The notes: a model not told the origin generated them from the letters alone. Positions 33,311 to 41,823 are shown, counted from the stretch's first letter. The stretch: 64,000 bases of DNA from Pseudomonas sp. 7SR1 (GCF_900156465.1 NZ_LT707064.1:3132501-3196500); one strand, 5' to 3'. Translations and numbers: made by a program.

Positions 33311-33550
33311 ATGTCAGGCCATGTCGCCTTGCACGCGTCGGTTTGTGCACTCTTGCTGATAGTTGTCGAGGCTGTCTGGGGGCAAGTGCCTTCGGATACA
33401 TCGGAACAAGGGCCGTGGGGAACTTGGGGAGCGGCTGCCTACTGCCCCCAGGGGCAGTATGTCTGGGGATTGCGCCTCAAGAGTGAGCCCGATCAGGGCA
33501 GTGGGGATGACACGGCCCTGAATGCGATGCAGGTGTATTGCGGGCTGTAG
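33311..33550 (+). CDS. Small secreted VMO-I-like single-repeat protein (79 aa)
   Basis: Residues 1-25 form a Sec signal peptide (SVCALLLIVVEAVWGQ). The mature part is a single unit WGTWGAAAYCPQGQYVWGLR with DDTALNAMQVYCGL at its end. That pattern (W-G-x-W ... C-P-x-G-x-x-x-x-G ... DDTALN ... C) is what I recall for one repeat of vitelline membrane outer layer protein I (VMO-I), a three-repeat beta-prism. Here only one repeat precedes the stop, and no continuation is visible in other frames. Either a minimal one-repeat protein or a truncated gene. Transcription presumably comes from the upstream lux-box promoter. Confidence 0.65.
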   Translation: MSGHVALHASVCALLLIVVEAVWGQVPSDTSEQGPWGTWGAAAYCPQGQYVWGLRLKSEPDQGSGDDTALNAMQVYCGL

Positions 33551-33565
33551 GCTTTTCGTACAAAC

Positions 33566-33604
33566 CCCAGGCTTTGTCTGAACCTTTCGCCACCCAAGCC
33601 TGGG
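33566..33604. terminator. Long-stem inverted repeat between convergent genes
   Basis: CCCAGGCTT and AAGCCTGGG form a perfect 9-bp stem around a 21-nt loop between the VMO-I-like gene and the stop of the convergent HAD gene. No long T-run, so termination efficiency is doubtful. Confidence 0.35.
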
Positions 33605-33612
33605 AGCTGGCT

Positions 33613-34266
33613 TCATGTCCAGCTATGGATCGGCCAGCCGGCCGATTCGGCATAGGCCTTCAATTCCGGATCCGGGTTCACCACATGCGGGTGATCGATC
33701 TTGAGCAGCAGCGGCAGATCATTTCGCGAATCGGAATAGAAACTCGCGCCTTCGAGATTCTCTTCTTCCGCATCCAGCCAGTCCAGCAGCCGCGTGATCT
33801 TGCCTTCGCGGTAGGTCAGGACGCCTACGGTCTTGCCAGTGTATGCCCCATGGGCGACCTCGAGATCGATCGCCAGGATCTCATCGATGCCCAGGCGTTC
33901 GGCAATCGGCTTGACCAGGTGCGTGCCCGAGGCGGAGATCACCAGGATCCGGTCGCCGGCCTTGCGGTGTTCGGCGATGGCCTTGGTGGCGTCGCTGAAG
34001 ATGATCGGTTCGATGAAATCTTCCACCCATGGTGCCACCAGATGCTCGATTTCTTCCGGCGTGCGGCCGATCATCGGCTCCAGGCTGAAGTCCATGTACT
34101 CTTCCATGCGTAGCTTGCCGTGACTGTAGGCGTCCATCAGCTCATTGTTGCGACGCATGAACGACTCGGGGTCGACCCACCCCAGTCGGCCCATCTGCTC
34201 GCTCCAGAGGGTGGCGCAGTCGCCGTGGATCAGGGTTTCGTCCAGATCAAAAATTGCCAGGGCCAT
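33613..34266 (-). CDS. HAD-IB family phosphatase
   Basis: 217-aa haloacid-dehalogenase-superfamily hydrolase of the SerB-like IB class. Motif I is IFDLDETLIHGDC (nucleophile and acid Asp, residues 6 and 8), motif II is VISASGTHLVKP (near 110), and motif III is YSDSRNDLPLL (near 180). Length fits the HAD-IB group that contains phosphoserine phosphatase-like enzymes. It is the last gene of the ABC-transporter unit, 46 bp after the ATPase gene, so it may dephosphorylate the imported or partly degraded compound. Substrate unknown. Confidence 0.88.
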   Translation of the reverse strand: MALAIFDLDETLIHGDCATLWSEQMGRLGWVDPESFMRRNNELMDAYSHGKLRMEEYMDFSLEPMIGRTPEEIEHLVAPWVEDFIEPIIFSDATKAIAEHRKAGDRILVISASGTHLVKPIAERLGIDEILAIDLEVAHGAYTGKTVGVLTYREGKITRLLDWLDAEEENLEGASFYSDSRNDLPLLLKIDHPHVVNPDPELKAYAESAGWPIHSWT

Positions 34267-34312
34267 CAGCGCGTTTCCCTTTTCAGTATCAGCTTCAGAA
34301 TCGACAAAGCCA

Positions 34313-35302
34313 TCAGGCTACCTCACACAGCGCCGACGGATCGATGGAAAGTGCCAATCGAGCGCCATCAGGGTGCAGGTCGGCGGCGGAGCGGTTGAGC
34401 ACATCCACCACCAGTTCCACGCCACGGGCCTCGACCCGGTAGCGGATGACATTGCCCAACAGGCTGTGGCTGCGGATCAGCGCATCGGCCTCGCCGCTGC
34501 GGTTCAGCTCGATGGCTTCCGGACGAATCGCGATGCGGCTGTTCACCGGCCGTTGCAGCAGCCGGGTGGCGCTGTCGGCGTCCAGCAGGTTGTAGTTGCC
34601 GATGAAGCCGGCGGCAAAGACATCCACTGGCGCAGTGTAGAGGGTCTCGGCATCGCCGCTTTGTACGATCTTTCCTTGGTTCATCAGGAAAATCCGGTCA
34701 GACATGGTCAGGGCTTCTTCCTGATCGTGTGTGACGAAAATCGTGGTCAGGCCCAACTCGCGCTGGATCTGACGGATCTGTTCGCGCAGGTGTTTGCGAA
34801 TCCGCGCATCCAGGGCCGATAACGGCTCGTCCAGCAGCAACAGGCGTGGCCGGGTCACCAGGGAGCGGGCGAGGGCGACGCGCTGGCACTGGCCGCCGGA
34901 GAGTTGATGGGGATAGCGGGCGGCAAAGTCGTGCAGCTCCACCAGGCGCAGGATCTCCGACACACGCTGGTGGCTGTCCGAGGCGTCGACCTTCTGCATG
35001 CGCAGCCCGAAGGCCACGTTCTGCTCCACAGTCATGTTGGGAAACAGGGCGTAGCTCTGGAAGACCATGCCGATCCCGCGCTTCTGTGGGCTCAGCGGGA
35101 CGATGTCCTGGCCGTCCAGCAGGATCTGGCCGGCGTCCACCGCCGTCAGGCCGGCGATGCAACGCAGCAGCGTGGACTTGCCACAACCTGACGGGCCCAG
35201 CAGGGTGACGAATTCGCCCTTGTGGATCTCGCAATTGATGTCGCTGAATACAGGGGTGCCGGCGTAGCTTTTCTGCAGGTGTTGGACGCTGACGTAGCTC
35301 AT
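34313..35302 (-). CDS. ABC transporter ATP-binding protein (PotA/FbpC type)
   Basis: 329-aa ATPase. Walker A GPSGCGKST (near 38-46), signature LSGGQCQRVALARS, Walker B LLLLDEPLSALD and the switch His in VTHDQEEALT. The C-terminal ~100 residues form a TOBE/OB domain (RIAIRPEAIELNRSG) typical of importers for polyamines, iron, thiamine or 2-aminoethylphosphonate. Its ATG overlaps the stop of the second permease gene (ATGA), so it is translationally coupled. Works with the two permeases and the periplasmic binding protein encoded upstream. Confidence 0.92.
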   Translation of the reverse strand: MSYVSVQHLQKSYAGTPVFSDINCEIHKGEFVTLLGPSGCGKSTLLRCIAGLTAVDAGQILLDGQDIVPLSPQKRGIGMVFQSYALFPNMTVEQNVAFGLRMQKVDASDSHQRVSEILRLVELHDFAARYPHQLSGGQCQRVALARSLVTRPRLLLLDEPLSALDARIRKHLREQIRQIQRELGLTTIFVTHDQEEALTMSDRIFLMNQGKIVQSGDAETLYTAPVDVFAAGFIGNYNLLDADSATRLLQRPVNSRIAIRPEAIELNRSGEADALIRSHSLLGNVIRYRVEARGVELVVDVLNRSAADLHPDGARLALSIDPSALCEVA

Positions 35303-36099
35303 TGGCTTTTGTCCTTGTTCAAGATATTGGCCGCCCAGGTCAGGACCAGTACGAAAAAGAAGTAGGAAATCACCAGCGCACTGGTGAAGTGGCCGCTGCT
35401 GTTGCGCATGTTGTTCAGGTAGACCTGCAGGGTTTCATAACGGGTGCCTACCAGGATATTGGCGAAGACGAACTCGCCGAACAGGAACGAGAACGACAGC
35501 AGCAATGCCACCATCAGGCCCTTGCGCAGGTTCGGCAGCACTACCAGGAACGCCGCCTGGAAGGTGCTGGCACCGAGCAATTGGGCGGCATCCATCAGGT
35601 CGCGCAGGTTGATGGCCTGCAGGTTGTTGGTGATCGCCCGGTACATGAACGGCAGGGCGACCGTGAAATAGCAGCCGATCAGGATCCATGGCGTGCCCAC
35701 CATCGCCAGTGGCCCGGAGCCGTAGAGCTGAAGCAGCCCCACCGAAGACACCACCGGCGGTACCGCGAAGGGTAGCAGGATGAGGATATTCATCAGCGCG
35801 TCGAGCTTCGGGAAGTGGTAATGCACCACGAACAACAGCGGCAGGATCAGCACCACCGAAAGCACCAGCGCTGCGACGCACACCACCAGCGATTGGCCGA
35901 ACGCGCCGAGAAACCGCGGATCGCTCCACAGTTGCACATACCATTTGAACGTGAAGCCGCTGGGCAGCACGGTGGCCGACCAGCTGCTGGCGATGGAGTA
36001 GACCAGGGTGCCGACCAGGGGCAGCAGCAGGATGGCGAACAGCACGTATACCACCACCCGGTGATAGAGCCCGGCAGGGCCCGATTCAGCGCGCGACAT
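35299..36099 (-). CDS. ABC transporter permease 2
   Basis: 266-aa inner-membrane permease with six hydrophobic helices. The cytoplasmic EAA-type loop is recognisable as DAAQLLGASTFQAAFLVVLP (near 165-185). It resembles the PotC/PhnV half of type I importers. The gene overlaps the upstream permease gene by 14 bp and the ATPase gene by 4 bp. Confidence 0.92.
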   Translation of the reverse strand: MSRAESGPAGLYHRVVVYVLFAILLLPLVGTLVYSIASSWSATVLPSGFTFKWYVQLWSDPRFLGAFGQSLVVCVAALVLSVVLILPLLFVVHYHFPKLDALMNILILLPFAVPPVVSSVGLLQLYGSGPLAMVGTPWILIGCYFTVALPFMYRAITNNLQAINLRDLMDAAQLLGASTFQAAFLVVLPNLRKGLMVALLLSFSFLFGEFVFANILVGTRYETLQVYLNNMRNSSGHFTSALVISYFFFVLVLTWAANILNKDKSQ

Positions 36100-36931
36100 G
36101 GTAGCTCCTCTTGAGCAGCAACTGATGGACGATGGTCACCAGGGTCATCAACGCCACCAGGACCACGGCCAGGGCGCTGGCCATGTTCGGGTCGAGGGAG
36201 ATATCCCCGGACACCATGGCGGCGATGCGGATGGGCAGGACGTTGAAGTTGCCGGTGGTCAGGGCGTAGACCGTTGCGTAGGCCCCCAGGGCGTTGGCCA
36301 GCAGGATCACGAACGTGCCCAGCAGCGCCGGGGTCAGCACCGGCAGGCCGATGTGCCGCCAGAACTGCCAGCCACTGGCCCCCAGCAGGGCGGCGGACTC
36401 GCGCCAATCTTCGCGCAGGGCGTCGAAGGCCGGATAGAGCAGCAGCACCCCCAGGGGAATCTGGAAGTAGGTGTAGAGGATGATCAGCCCGGTTTTCGAA
36501 TACAGGTTGAAATCCTCGATCACGCCGGCCTGTTTGAGCATCAGGGTGATGCTGCCGTTGAACCCCAGCAGGATGATGAACGCGAAGGCCAGGGGCACGC
36601 CGGCGAAGTTGCTGGTCATGTTGGCGAAAGCGTTGACGAAATTGCGCAGGCGCGAATCGACCCGGCGCAATGAATAGCTGCCCAATACAGCGATGACGAT
36701 GCCGAACACGCTGGACCAGAAGCTGATTTCCAGGCTGTGCTGGATCGCCTGGCGATAGAACTTGGAGTTGAAGATCTTGCTGAAATTGGCCAGGCCCCAG
36801 CCGAACTCTTCCGATTCCAGGCTATTGACCAGTACCCAGAGCAGCGGGGCGATCTGGAACACGATGAAGAAAATCGCGAAAGGCACCAGGCACAAGGCTG
36901 CCAGCCATTTGCCGCGTGTCATGGCATTCAC
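36086..36931 (-). CDS. ABC transporter permease 1
   Basis: 281-aa inner-membrane permease, PotB/PhnU-like, with the EAA-type loop ESAALLGASGWQFWRHIGLP (near 190). Two starts are possible. GTG 36931 overlaps the stop of the phosphohydrolase gene as GTGA and has GGAG at 8 nt, so I prefer it. ATG 36922, three codons in, would have the ribosome binding site about 17 nt away. The partner permease gene overlaps its 3' end. Together they form the translocation channel of the importer. Confidence 0.9.
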   Translation of the reverse strand: MNAMTRGKWLAALCLVPFAIFFIVFQIAPLLWVLVNSLESEEFGWGLANFSKIFNSKFYRQAIQHSLEISFWSSVFGIVIAVLGSYSLRRVDSRLRNFVNAFANMTSNFAGVPLAFAFIILLGFNGSITLMLKQAGVIEDFNLYSKTGLIILYTYFQIPLGVLLLYPAFDALREDWRESAALLGASGWQFWRHIGLPVLTPALLGTFVILLANALGAYATVYALTTGNFNVLPIRIAAMVSGDISLDPNMASALAVVLVALMTLVTIVHQLLLKRSYHVAR

Positions 36932-37734
36932 TTGAGCAACTCCTGGCAATAGGGTTTGTCGTGCTCGACACCCAGCAACTGGCAGACGGTGCCGCACAGT
37001 TCGACCTGGCGAGGCGTTGCCTCGGGGTCGAGGCTGAAGCTGTCGCCCAGGACAAACAGCGGCACCTCGCGTTCCTCGGCCAGCATGCCGTTGTGGGAGC
37101 GGTCGTTGTTCATGCCGTGGTCGGCGGTCACCAGCACCTGGTAACCGGCGTCGAGCCAGGCTTGCAGATAGACCGCCAGGTTGATGTCGGCCGAGCGGGC
37201 GCTGTTGCGATATTGCGGGGTGTCGAGGCCGTGCTGGTGACCGGCATCGTCGATGTTCATCGGATGAACCAGGAGGAAATTAGGCTGGTAGCGCTGACGA
37301 AGATGTTCGGCGTCGGCGAACAGGTGGGAATCGGGATAGTGGTCGTTCCAGTAGAAATGCCCGTACTGGATGGGCAGGTCGGGATTTTCGGTATGCCGGT
37401 CGCGGGCCGATATGAACGGTGAGGCGTTGTAGAGCTCGCTGATCCAGTGATACGCCGCCGCTGCCGTGCTCAACCCGCCGTCGGTGGCGTAGTGGAAGAC
37501 GCTGCGCTGGTTCGACAGGCGCGAGACGTTGTTGTGCACGATGCCGCTGTCGATGGGCTCGACGCCGGTGAGGATGCATTCATAAAGAGGACGGGACAGG
37601 GCCGGCAGTTCACATTCCAGTTTGTAGAGCGCCGCGCGTCCTGCGCCGACATACGCCTGCAGATGTCCCATGGCATGGCGCGCGACTTCGTAGTTGAGGC
37701 CGTCGAGCACTACCAGGATGACATTGTGTTTCAT
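36928..37734 (-). CDS. Alkaline-phosphatase-superfamily hydrolase
   Basis: 268-aa cytosolic metal-dependent phospho- or phosphonohydrolase of the nucleotide-pyrophosphatase/phosphodiesterase type. First metal site Asp in ILVVLDGLNYEV (near 10), a Ser at the nucleophile position (LPALSRPLYECILTG, where Thr is more usual), second site residues in HPMNIDDAGHQHG, and the third in VTADHGMNND. There is no signal peptide, so it acts after uptake. Lying between the binding-protein gene and the permease genes of one ABC unit, it most likely hydrolyses the imported phosphorus-containing compound. Phosphonoacetate hydrolase is a relative in the same superfamily; the real substrate is not known. Confidence 0.85.
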   Translation of the reverse strand: MKHNVILVVLDGLNYEVARHAMGHLQAYVGAGRAALYKLECELPALSRPLYECILTGVEPIDSGIVHNNVSRLSNQRSVFHYATDGGLSTAAAAYHWISELYNASPFISARDRHTENPDLPIQYGHFYWNDHYPDSHLFADAEHLRQRYQPNFLLVHPMNIDDAGHQHGLDTPQYRNSARSADINLAVYLQAWLDAGYQVLVTADHGMNNDRSHNGMLAEEREVPLFVLGDSFSLDPEATPRQVELCGTVCQLLGVEHDKPYCQELLK

Positions 37735-37789
37735 AGGGACCGGGACTCCGGATGGAAACCAGAAAGCTCGGATTCAGCGCAGATCAGAT

Positions 37790-37878
37790 GTGGGAGCGAG
37801 CTTGCTCGCGATGAGGGCGTGTCAGTCGACATCAATGTTGGCTGATACACCGCTATCGCGAGCGAGCTCGCTCCCACA
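37790..37878. repeat. REP doublet (first family)
   Basis: Opposed GTGGGAGCGAGCTTGCTCGCGA ... TCGCGAGCGAGCTCGCTCCCAC units inside the ABC operon, between the binding-protein and hydrolase genes. In that position it may stabilise the upstream mRNA so that more binding protein than permease is made. Confidence 0.85.
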
Positions 37879-37920
37879 AGGGGGTCTTCGTTGGATATCC
37901 GAGCGGGGCTGACTACCGCC

Positions 37921-38988
37921 TCACTTCATTTCGACGATGACTTCTTCATTCCACTTCTGCGGCAGTGCCTTGGAGGTTTTTTCCCACGCATCGGCGTCCT
38001 TGATTGGCGTCACGCCCTTGTACTGCTCGTTGGGCAGCAGCTTGGTCTTGACCTCTTCCGGCAGTTTCAGGTGCTCGGCGCGGATCGGACGGGCGTTGCC
38101 CTTGGCCAGGTTGATCTGGCCGGCGTCGCTGAAGATATATTCACGGGTCAGCTTGGCGGCGTTCGGGTGCTTGGCGTATTTGTTGATGATGGTGGTGTAG
38201 CCGGAAATGACCGAGCCATCGGAAGGAATCAGCACGACGTAGTCATCCGGGTTGGCCATCTTGGCCTTGTAGCTCAGGCCGTTGAAGTCCCAGACCACAC
38301 CGACTTCCACTTCGCCTTTTTCCATGGTGGCGATGGTCGGGTTGGCCATGGACAGGCGCCCTTGCTTGGCGATGTCGGCGAACATCAACAGGGCCGGTTG
38401 CAGGTTCTTCTCGTCACCGCCGTTGGCCAGGGCCGCCGCCAGCACGCCATTGGCGGCCTGGGCCGCGGTGCTCACGTCGCCGATGGAGACTTTGTACTTG
38501 CCGGTTTTCAGGTCGGCCCATTTGGTCGGCACTTCGGAGCCGTGCAACAGCTTCTTGTTGACGATGAATGCGATGGTGCCGGTGTAGGCCAGTGCCCAGT
38601 TGCCGTCCTTGTCCTTGGCCCAGTCCGGAATCTGTTCCCAGGTGCTTGGCTTGTAAGGCTGGACCACGCCCTGCTTGACCGCGATCGGGCCGAAGGCCGC
38701 GCCGACGTCGCCGATGTCGGCGCTGGCGTTGTCTTTCTCGGCGGCGAACTTGGCGATTTCCTGTGCCGAGCTCATGTCAGTGTCGATGTGCTTCAAGCCG
38801 TAGAGCCTGGCCAGGTCGTCCCAGGTGCCTTTCCAGTTCGCCCAGTCATCAGGCATGCCGACGCTATTGACGGCGCCTTCCGCTTTCGCAGCGGCTTCCA
38901 GTGTTTTCAGATCGGTATCAGCGGCCATGGCGGCGGTGCACATGGCGATGGTCGAGCCTAACAGTGATGCCAGGAAAAGCTGTTTCAT
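37921..38988 (-). CDS. ABC transporter periplasmic substrate-binding protein
   Basis: 355-aa type-2 periplasmic binding protein. Signal peptide residues 1-22 (ending AAMA). The mature protein starts DTDLKTLEAAAKAEG, and motifs such as NWALAYTGTIAFIVNKKLL and VGVVWDFNGLSYKAKM are typical of the AfuA/PotD/PhnS-like family 1 extracellular solute-binding proteins. The first gene of the importer unit; its ATG at 38988 follows AGGAGC. A candidate operator (39034-39045) lies just upstream. The ligand is unknown; the linked phosphohydrolase suggests an organophosphorus compound. Confidence 0.9.
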   Translation of the reverse strand: MKQLFLASLLGSTIAMCTAAMAADTDLKTLEAAAKAEGAVNSVGMPDDWANWKGTWDDLARLYGLKHIDTDMSSAQEIAKFAAEKDNASADIGDVGAAFGPIAVKQGVVQPYKPSTWEQIPDWAKDKDGNWALAYTGTIAFIVNKKLLHGSEVPTKWADLKTGKYKVSIGDVSTAAQAANGVLAAALANGGDEKNLQPALLMFADIAKQGRLSMANPTIATMEKGEVEVGVVWDFNGLSYKAKMANPDDYVVLIPSDGSVISGYTTIINKYAKHPNAAKLTREYIFSDAGQINLAKGNARPIRAEHLKLPEEVKTKLLPNEQYKGVTPIKDADAWEKTSKALPQKWNEEVIVEMK

Positions 38989-39033
38989 CCGAAGCTCCTA
39001 TGGGCGTATTCAACGCTGCGATTGCGGTTGTGT

Positions 39034-39045
39034 TGGTCTAGGTCA
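39034..39045. promoter_or_regulatory. Candidate UTRA-regulator operator, copy 1
   Basis: TGGTCTAGGTCA, an imperfect form of the palindrome TGGTCTAGACCA, 46 bp before the binding-protein gene. A half-site TAGACCA is at 39148-39154. The same motif precedes the regulator gene. HutC-type GntR proteins often bind GTNTANAC-like palindromes. Confidence 0.5.
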
Positions 39046-39313
39046 GCAATACCTGAGCCAATTTAAGCGGGCCCTGTGACAATTTGATGTCGATGCGAAA
39101 GGGCGCCACGGCTGCGAGACTCGAGCAAAGCGCCTGAGATTTAAGCGTAGACCATGGTTAAACATCTGATCTGAAAGGACTTGGCTATGATTTTGCAGGG
39201 GGGGTGAAGTGACCGTTCGGCGGCTCTGTCATCTAGCAGTCATATGCCGTGCCTAGGCTTGCAGGCATGAGAACAGGATCGATGGTCCATCGATTTCTGC
39301 CCGGAAACAGTGC

Positions 39314-39325
39314 TGGTCTAGTCCA
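39314..39325. promoter_or_regulatory. Candidate UTRA-regulator operator, copy 2
   Basis: TGGTCTAGTCCA, 16 bp before the regulator start codon, sharing TGGTCTAG with the copy at 39034. Its position suggests autoregulation by blocking the start region. Confidence 0.5.
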
Positions 39326-39340
39326 GATAGGTAACGTTTG

Positions 39341-40066
39341 ATGCGCATCGATGCAACCAAGGCGGTGACAACCATCGGCCAGGTCCTGCAAGAGCAGCTC
39401 GACCACGGATTGCTGGCCCCCGGCAGCCAGCTGCCGGCCGAGCGCAAGCTCAGTGAGTTATTCGGGACAACGCGAATCACCGTGCGTGAGGCCTTGTTGC
39501 AGCTCGAGGCCCAGGGACAGATCTATCGCGAGGAGCGCCGGGGCTGGTTCGTCTCGCCGCCACGGCTGGCCTACAACCTGATGCAACGCAGCCATTTCCA
39601 CGCCATGGTGACGGCCCAGGGGCGGGTGCCTTCCACCCAGGTGATTTCGGCGCGGATGCAGCCGGCTTCGGCGGCGGTGTGCGCATGGCTACAATTGCCG
39701 GCGCTGTCGAGGGTGATCCAGATCTGCCGCGTGCGGCGTATCGATGAGCGCCTGGTGCTGTATGTCGAGCATTACCTGAATCCGCAGTATTTTCCCGACA
39801 TCCTCCAGCTCGACCTGAACCAGTCCATGACCGAGTTGTATGCCCGCCATTACGACTTGCATTACGGCCGGGTGAAATTCGAAATCGTTCCCACGTCCTT
39901 GCAGCCGGAGGCTGCGGCAGCGTTGAAGGTGTCAGTGGGCAGCCCCGGGCTGCGCATTGCCCGGGTCAATTACGACCAGCACCAGCGCCTGATCGACTGC
40001 GACCTGGAATTCTGGCGGCATGATGCGATCCATGTCGGTGTGGATGTGCCGGAACAGACAACCTGA
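39341..40066 (+). CDS. GntR-family (HutC/UTRA) transcriptional regulator
   Basis: 241-aa regulator. Winged helix-turn-helix at the N-terminus (about 10-75): QLPAERKLSELFGTTRITVR then EALLQLEAQGQIYRE. The C-terminal part (about 90-235) is a UTRA ligand-binding domain, with RVRRIDERLVLYVEHYLNP and SPGLRIARVNYDQHQRLIDC. UTRA regulators of this size commonly sense sugars, histidine-pathway intermediates or phosphonates (PhnF/PhnR). It is divergent from the ABC uptake unit and shares a candidate operator with it, so it is probably its regulator. ATG 39341 with AGGTAA at 6 nt; a TTG just upstream is not needed. Confidence 0.9.
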   Translation: MRIDATKAVTTIGQVLQEQLDHGLLAPGSQLPAERKLSELFGTTRITVREALLQLEAQGQIYREERRGWFVSPPRLAYNLMQRSHFHAMVTAQGRVPSTQVISARMQPASAAVCAWLQLPALSRVIQICRVRRIDERLVLYVEHYLNPQYFPDILQLDLNQSMTELYARHYDLHYGRVKFEIVPTSLQPEAAAALKVSVGSPGLRIARVNYDQHQRLIDCDLEFWRHDAIHVGVDVPEQTT

Positions 40067-40073
40067 CCCGGCG

Positions 40074-40256
40074 CTACAGCGACTCGTTGAGCTTGGCGAG
40101 AATCCTGAACAGGACCGTGGCCAGGATCAGCAGCATGCCGATCCACATGGCGAAGACCCCGACATTCTTGTCGCGGAAATTGAAGCCGATGCCCAGCAGG
40201 ACCATGCCGGCCAGAATGGGCACCAGCATGGCGTTCAACGAAGACATGGAAATCAT
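40074..40256 (-). CDS. Small two-helix membrane protein (60 aa)
   Basis: 60-aa protein made of two hydrophobic helices (MLVPILAGMVLLGIGFNF and VFAMWIGMLLILATVLFRIL) joined by a short charged RDKNVG loop. The sequence reads as a real membrane miniprotein and converges with the regulator gene (stop codons 8 bp apart). Start is ATG 40256 or ATG 40247. No function can be assigned. Confidence 0.7.
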   Translation of the reverse strand: MISMSSLNAMLVPILAGMVLLGIGFNFRDKNVGVFAMWIGMLLILATVLFRILAKLNESL

Positions 40257-40360
40257 GGCGACAGCCTTGTCCAGGGAGGGATAAGGTCAGTCTAGTTGGG
40301 GATTGGCCGGGGTGTGATGATGTACATCACATGAGCCGCGATCCGGAGGCGAACACATTT

Positions 40361-40482
40361 GTGGCGACGGGATCTATCCCCGCAGGACTGCGAAGCAGTC
40401 CCAGGATTCGTCGGTCGCCGCGATCATCCGGTAGGGCATAGGGTTGCTGTGCAACCCAGCGGGGATAAATCCCCTCGCCACA
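40361..40482. repeat. REP-type palindromic element, second family
   Basis: Opposed GTGGCGACGGGATCTATCCCCG and CGGGGATAAATCCCCTCGCCAC units flanking a core that includes GGTTGCTGTGCAACC. Same family as 6246-6372. Confidence 0.65.
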
Positions 40483-40533
40483 GGAGTCTGCTTGTCTCTG
40501 CTGCGGATCTCCGGTCCGGACAGGTTTGGCGGT

Positions 40534-41823
40534 TCAGGGCAGCTCACGAGAGGCATAGAACGCGCTCAGCACCTTCACCAGGTGCGCCAGGTCATGGCTG
40601 CCGCACAGTTCGCGGATCGAGTGCATGGCGAAGGTCGGCAGGCCGATGTCCACGGTACGCACCCCCAACTGGCTGGCGGTGATCGGACCGATGGTCGAAC
40701 CGCAGCCCATGTCGCTGCGCACCACGAAGCTTTGCACCGGTACTTCTTCGGCCATGCACAGGTGACGGAAGAACCCGGCGGTTTCGCTGTTGGTGGCGTA
40801 GCGTTGGTTGGAGTTGACCTTGATCACCGGCCCTGCATTGAGCTTGGGGCCATGGTTGGCGTCGTGCTTGTCGGCATAGTTGGGATGTACGCCGTGGGCG
40901 TTGTCGGCGGAGACCAGCAGCGATTTCTGAATGGTCCGTACGAACTCTTCGCCTTCAGGCAGCAGACGGCGCAGGGTCTGCTCCAGCATCGGGCCATCGG
41001 CCCCGCAGGCCGAGCAGGAGCCGACTTCCTCGTGATCGTTGCACACCAGTACGCAGGTTTCTTCGGTATCGGCGTTCAGCAAGGCCTGCAGCCCCGCATA
41101 GCAGGACAACAGGTTGTCCAGGCGCGCGCCGGCGATGAAATCGCCATGCAGGCCAACGATGGCGGCGCTCTGGGTGTCGTAGAAGCTCAGCTCGTAATCG
41201 AGCACCACATCGGCATTCAGACCGTGTTCGCGGGCCAGTTGGTCGGTGAGCACGGCACGGAAGTCGACGCGTTCGTCACCGGCGAACTGGGCGAGGATCG
41301 GCGGCAATTCGTTCTGTGGGTTGATGGCCCAGCCCTGGTTGGCTTCACGATTGAGGTGGATGGCCAGGTTCGGAATGGTGGCGATCGGCGCCTTGAAATC
41401 GATCAACTGGCTCTCGACCTTGCCATCGCGGCGGAAGGTCACGCGCCCGGCCAGGGACAGGTCACGGTCGAACCACGGCGCCAGCAACGCGCCGCCGTAG
41501 ACTTCCACGCCCAACTGCCAGAACCCGTGGCGCTGCAGTTCAGGTTGGGGCTTGACCCGTAGGCAAGGGCTGTCGGTATGGGCACCAACCAGGCGGATGC
41601 CGTCGTGCAGGGGGGCGTTGCGGCCCAGTTTGAAGGCGATGATCGAAGAGTCGTTGCGCGTGACGTAGTAGCGACCGTTGGCCTCGGTGGCCCAGGTTTC
41701 GCGTTCGTCAAGACGCTGATAACCCGCCGCCTCAAGGCGCTTGGCGAGGCTGGCGGTGGCATGGAACGGGGTAGGAGAGGCCTTGAGGAAATCGATCAGG
41801 CCCTGGTTCAACTCTGCGCGCAT
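40534..41823 (-). CDS. apeB: M18-family aminopeptidase
   Basis: 429-aa zinc or cobalt aminopeptidase that releases N-terminal residues from peptides in the cytosol. The metal and catalytic residues of the M18 family are visible: His in [12 protein letters not shown] (near 80), the bridging Asp in [14 protein letters not shown] (near 232), the Glu pair in CNDHEEVGS (near 263), and the last His in [14 protein letters not shown] (near 402). Length fits the family (about 425-430). ATG 41823. In P. aeruginosa its homologue is next to rluA; here a glycosyltransferase-like gene separates them. Confidence 0.93.
   Translation of the reverse strand: MRAELNQGLIDFLKASPTPFHATASLAKRLEAAGYQRLDERETWATEANGRYYVTRNDSSIIAFKLGRNAPLHDGIRLVGAHTDSPCLRVKPQPELQRHGFWQLGVEVYGGALLAPWFDRDLSLAGRVTFRRDGKVESQLIDFKAPIATIPNLAIHLNREANQGWAINPQNELPPILAQFAGDERVDFRAVLTDQLAREHGLNADVVLDYELSFYDTQSAAIVGLHGDFIAGARLDNLLSCYAGLQALLNADTEETCVLVCNDHEEVGSCSACGADGPMLEQTLRRLLPEGEEFVRTIQKSLLVSADNAHGVHPNYADKHDANHGPKLNAGPVIKVNSNQRYATNSETAGFFRHLCMAEEVPVQSFVVRSDMGCGSTIGPITASQLGVRTVDIGLPTFAMHSIRELCGSHDLAHLVKVLSAFYASRELP

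Noticed and set aside
33538..34113. Possible continuation of the VMO-I-like protein in another frame
   Set aside because: The + frames after 33550 are antisense to the HAD gene and show no further VMO-I-type repeat.
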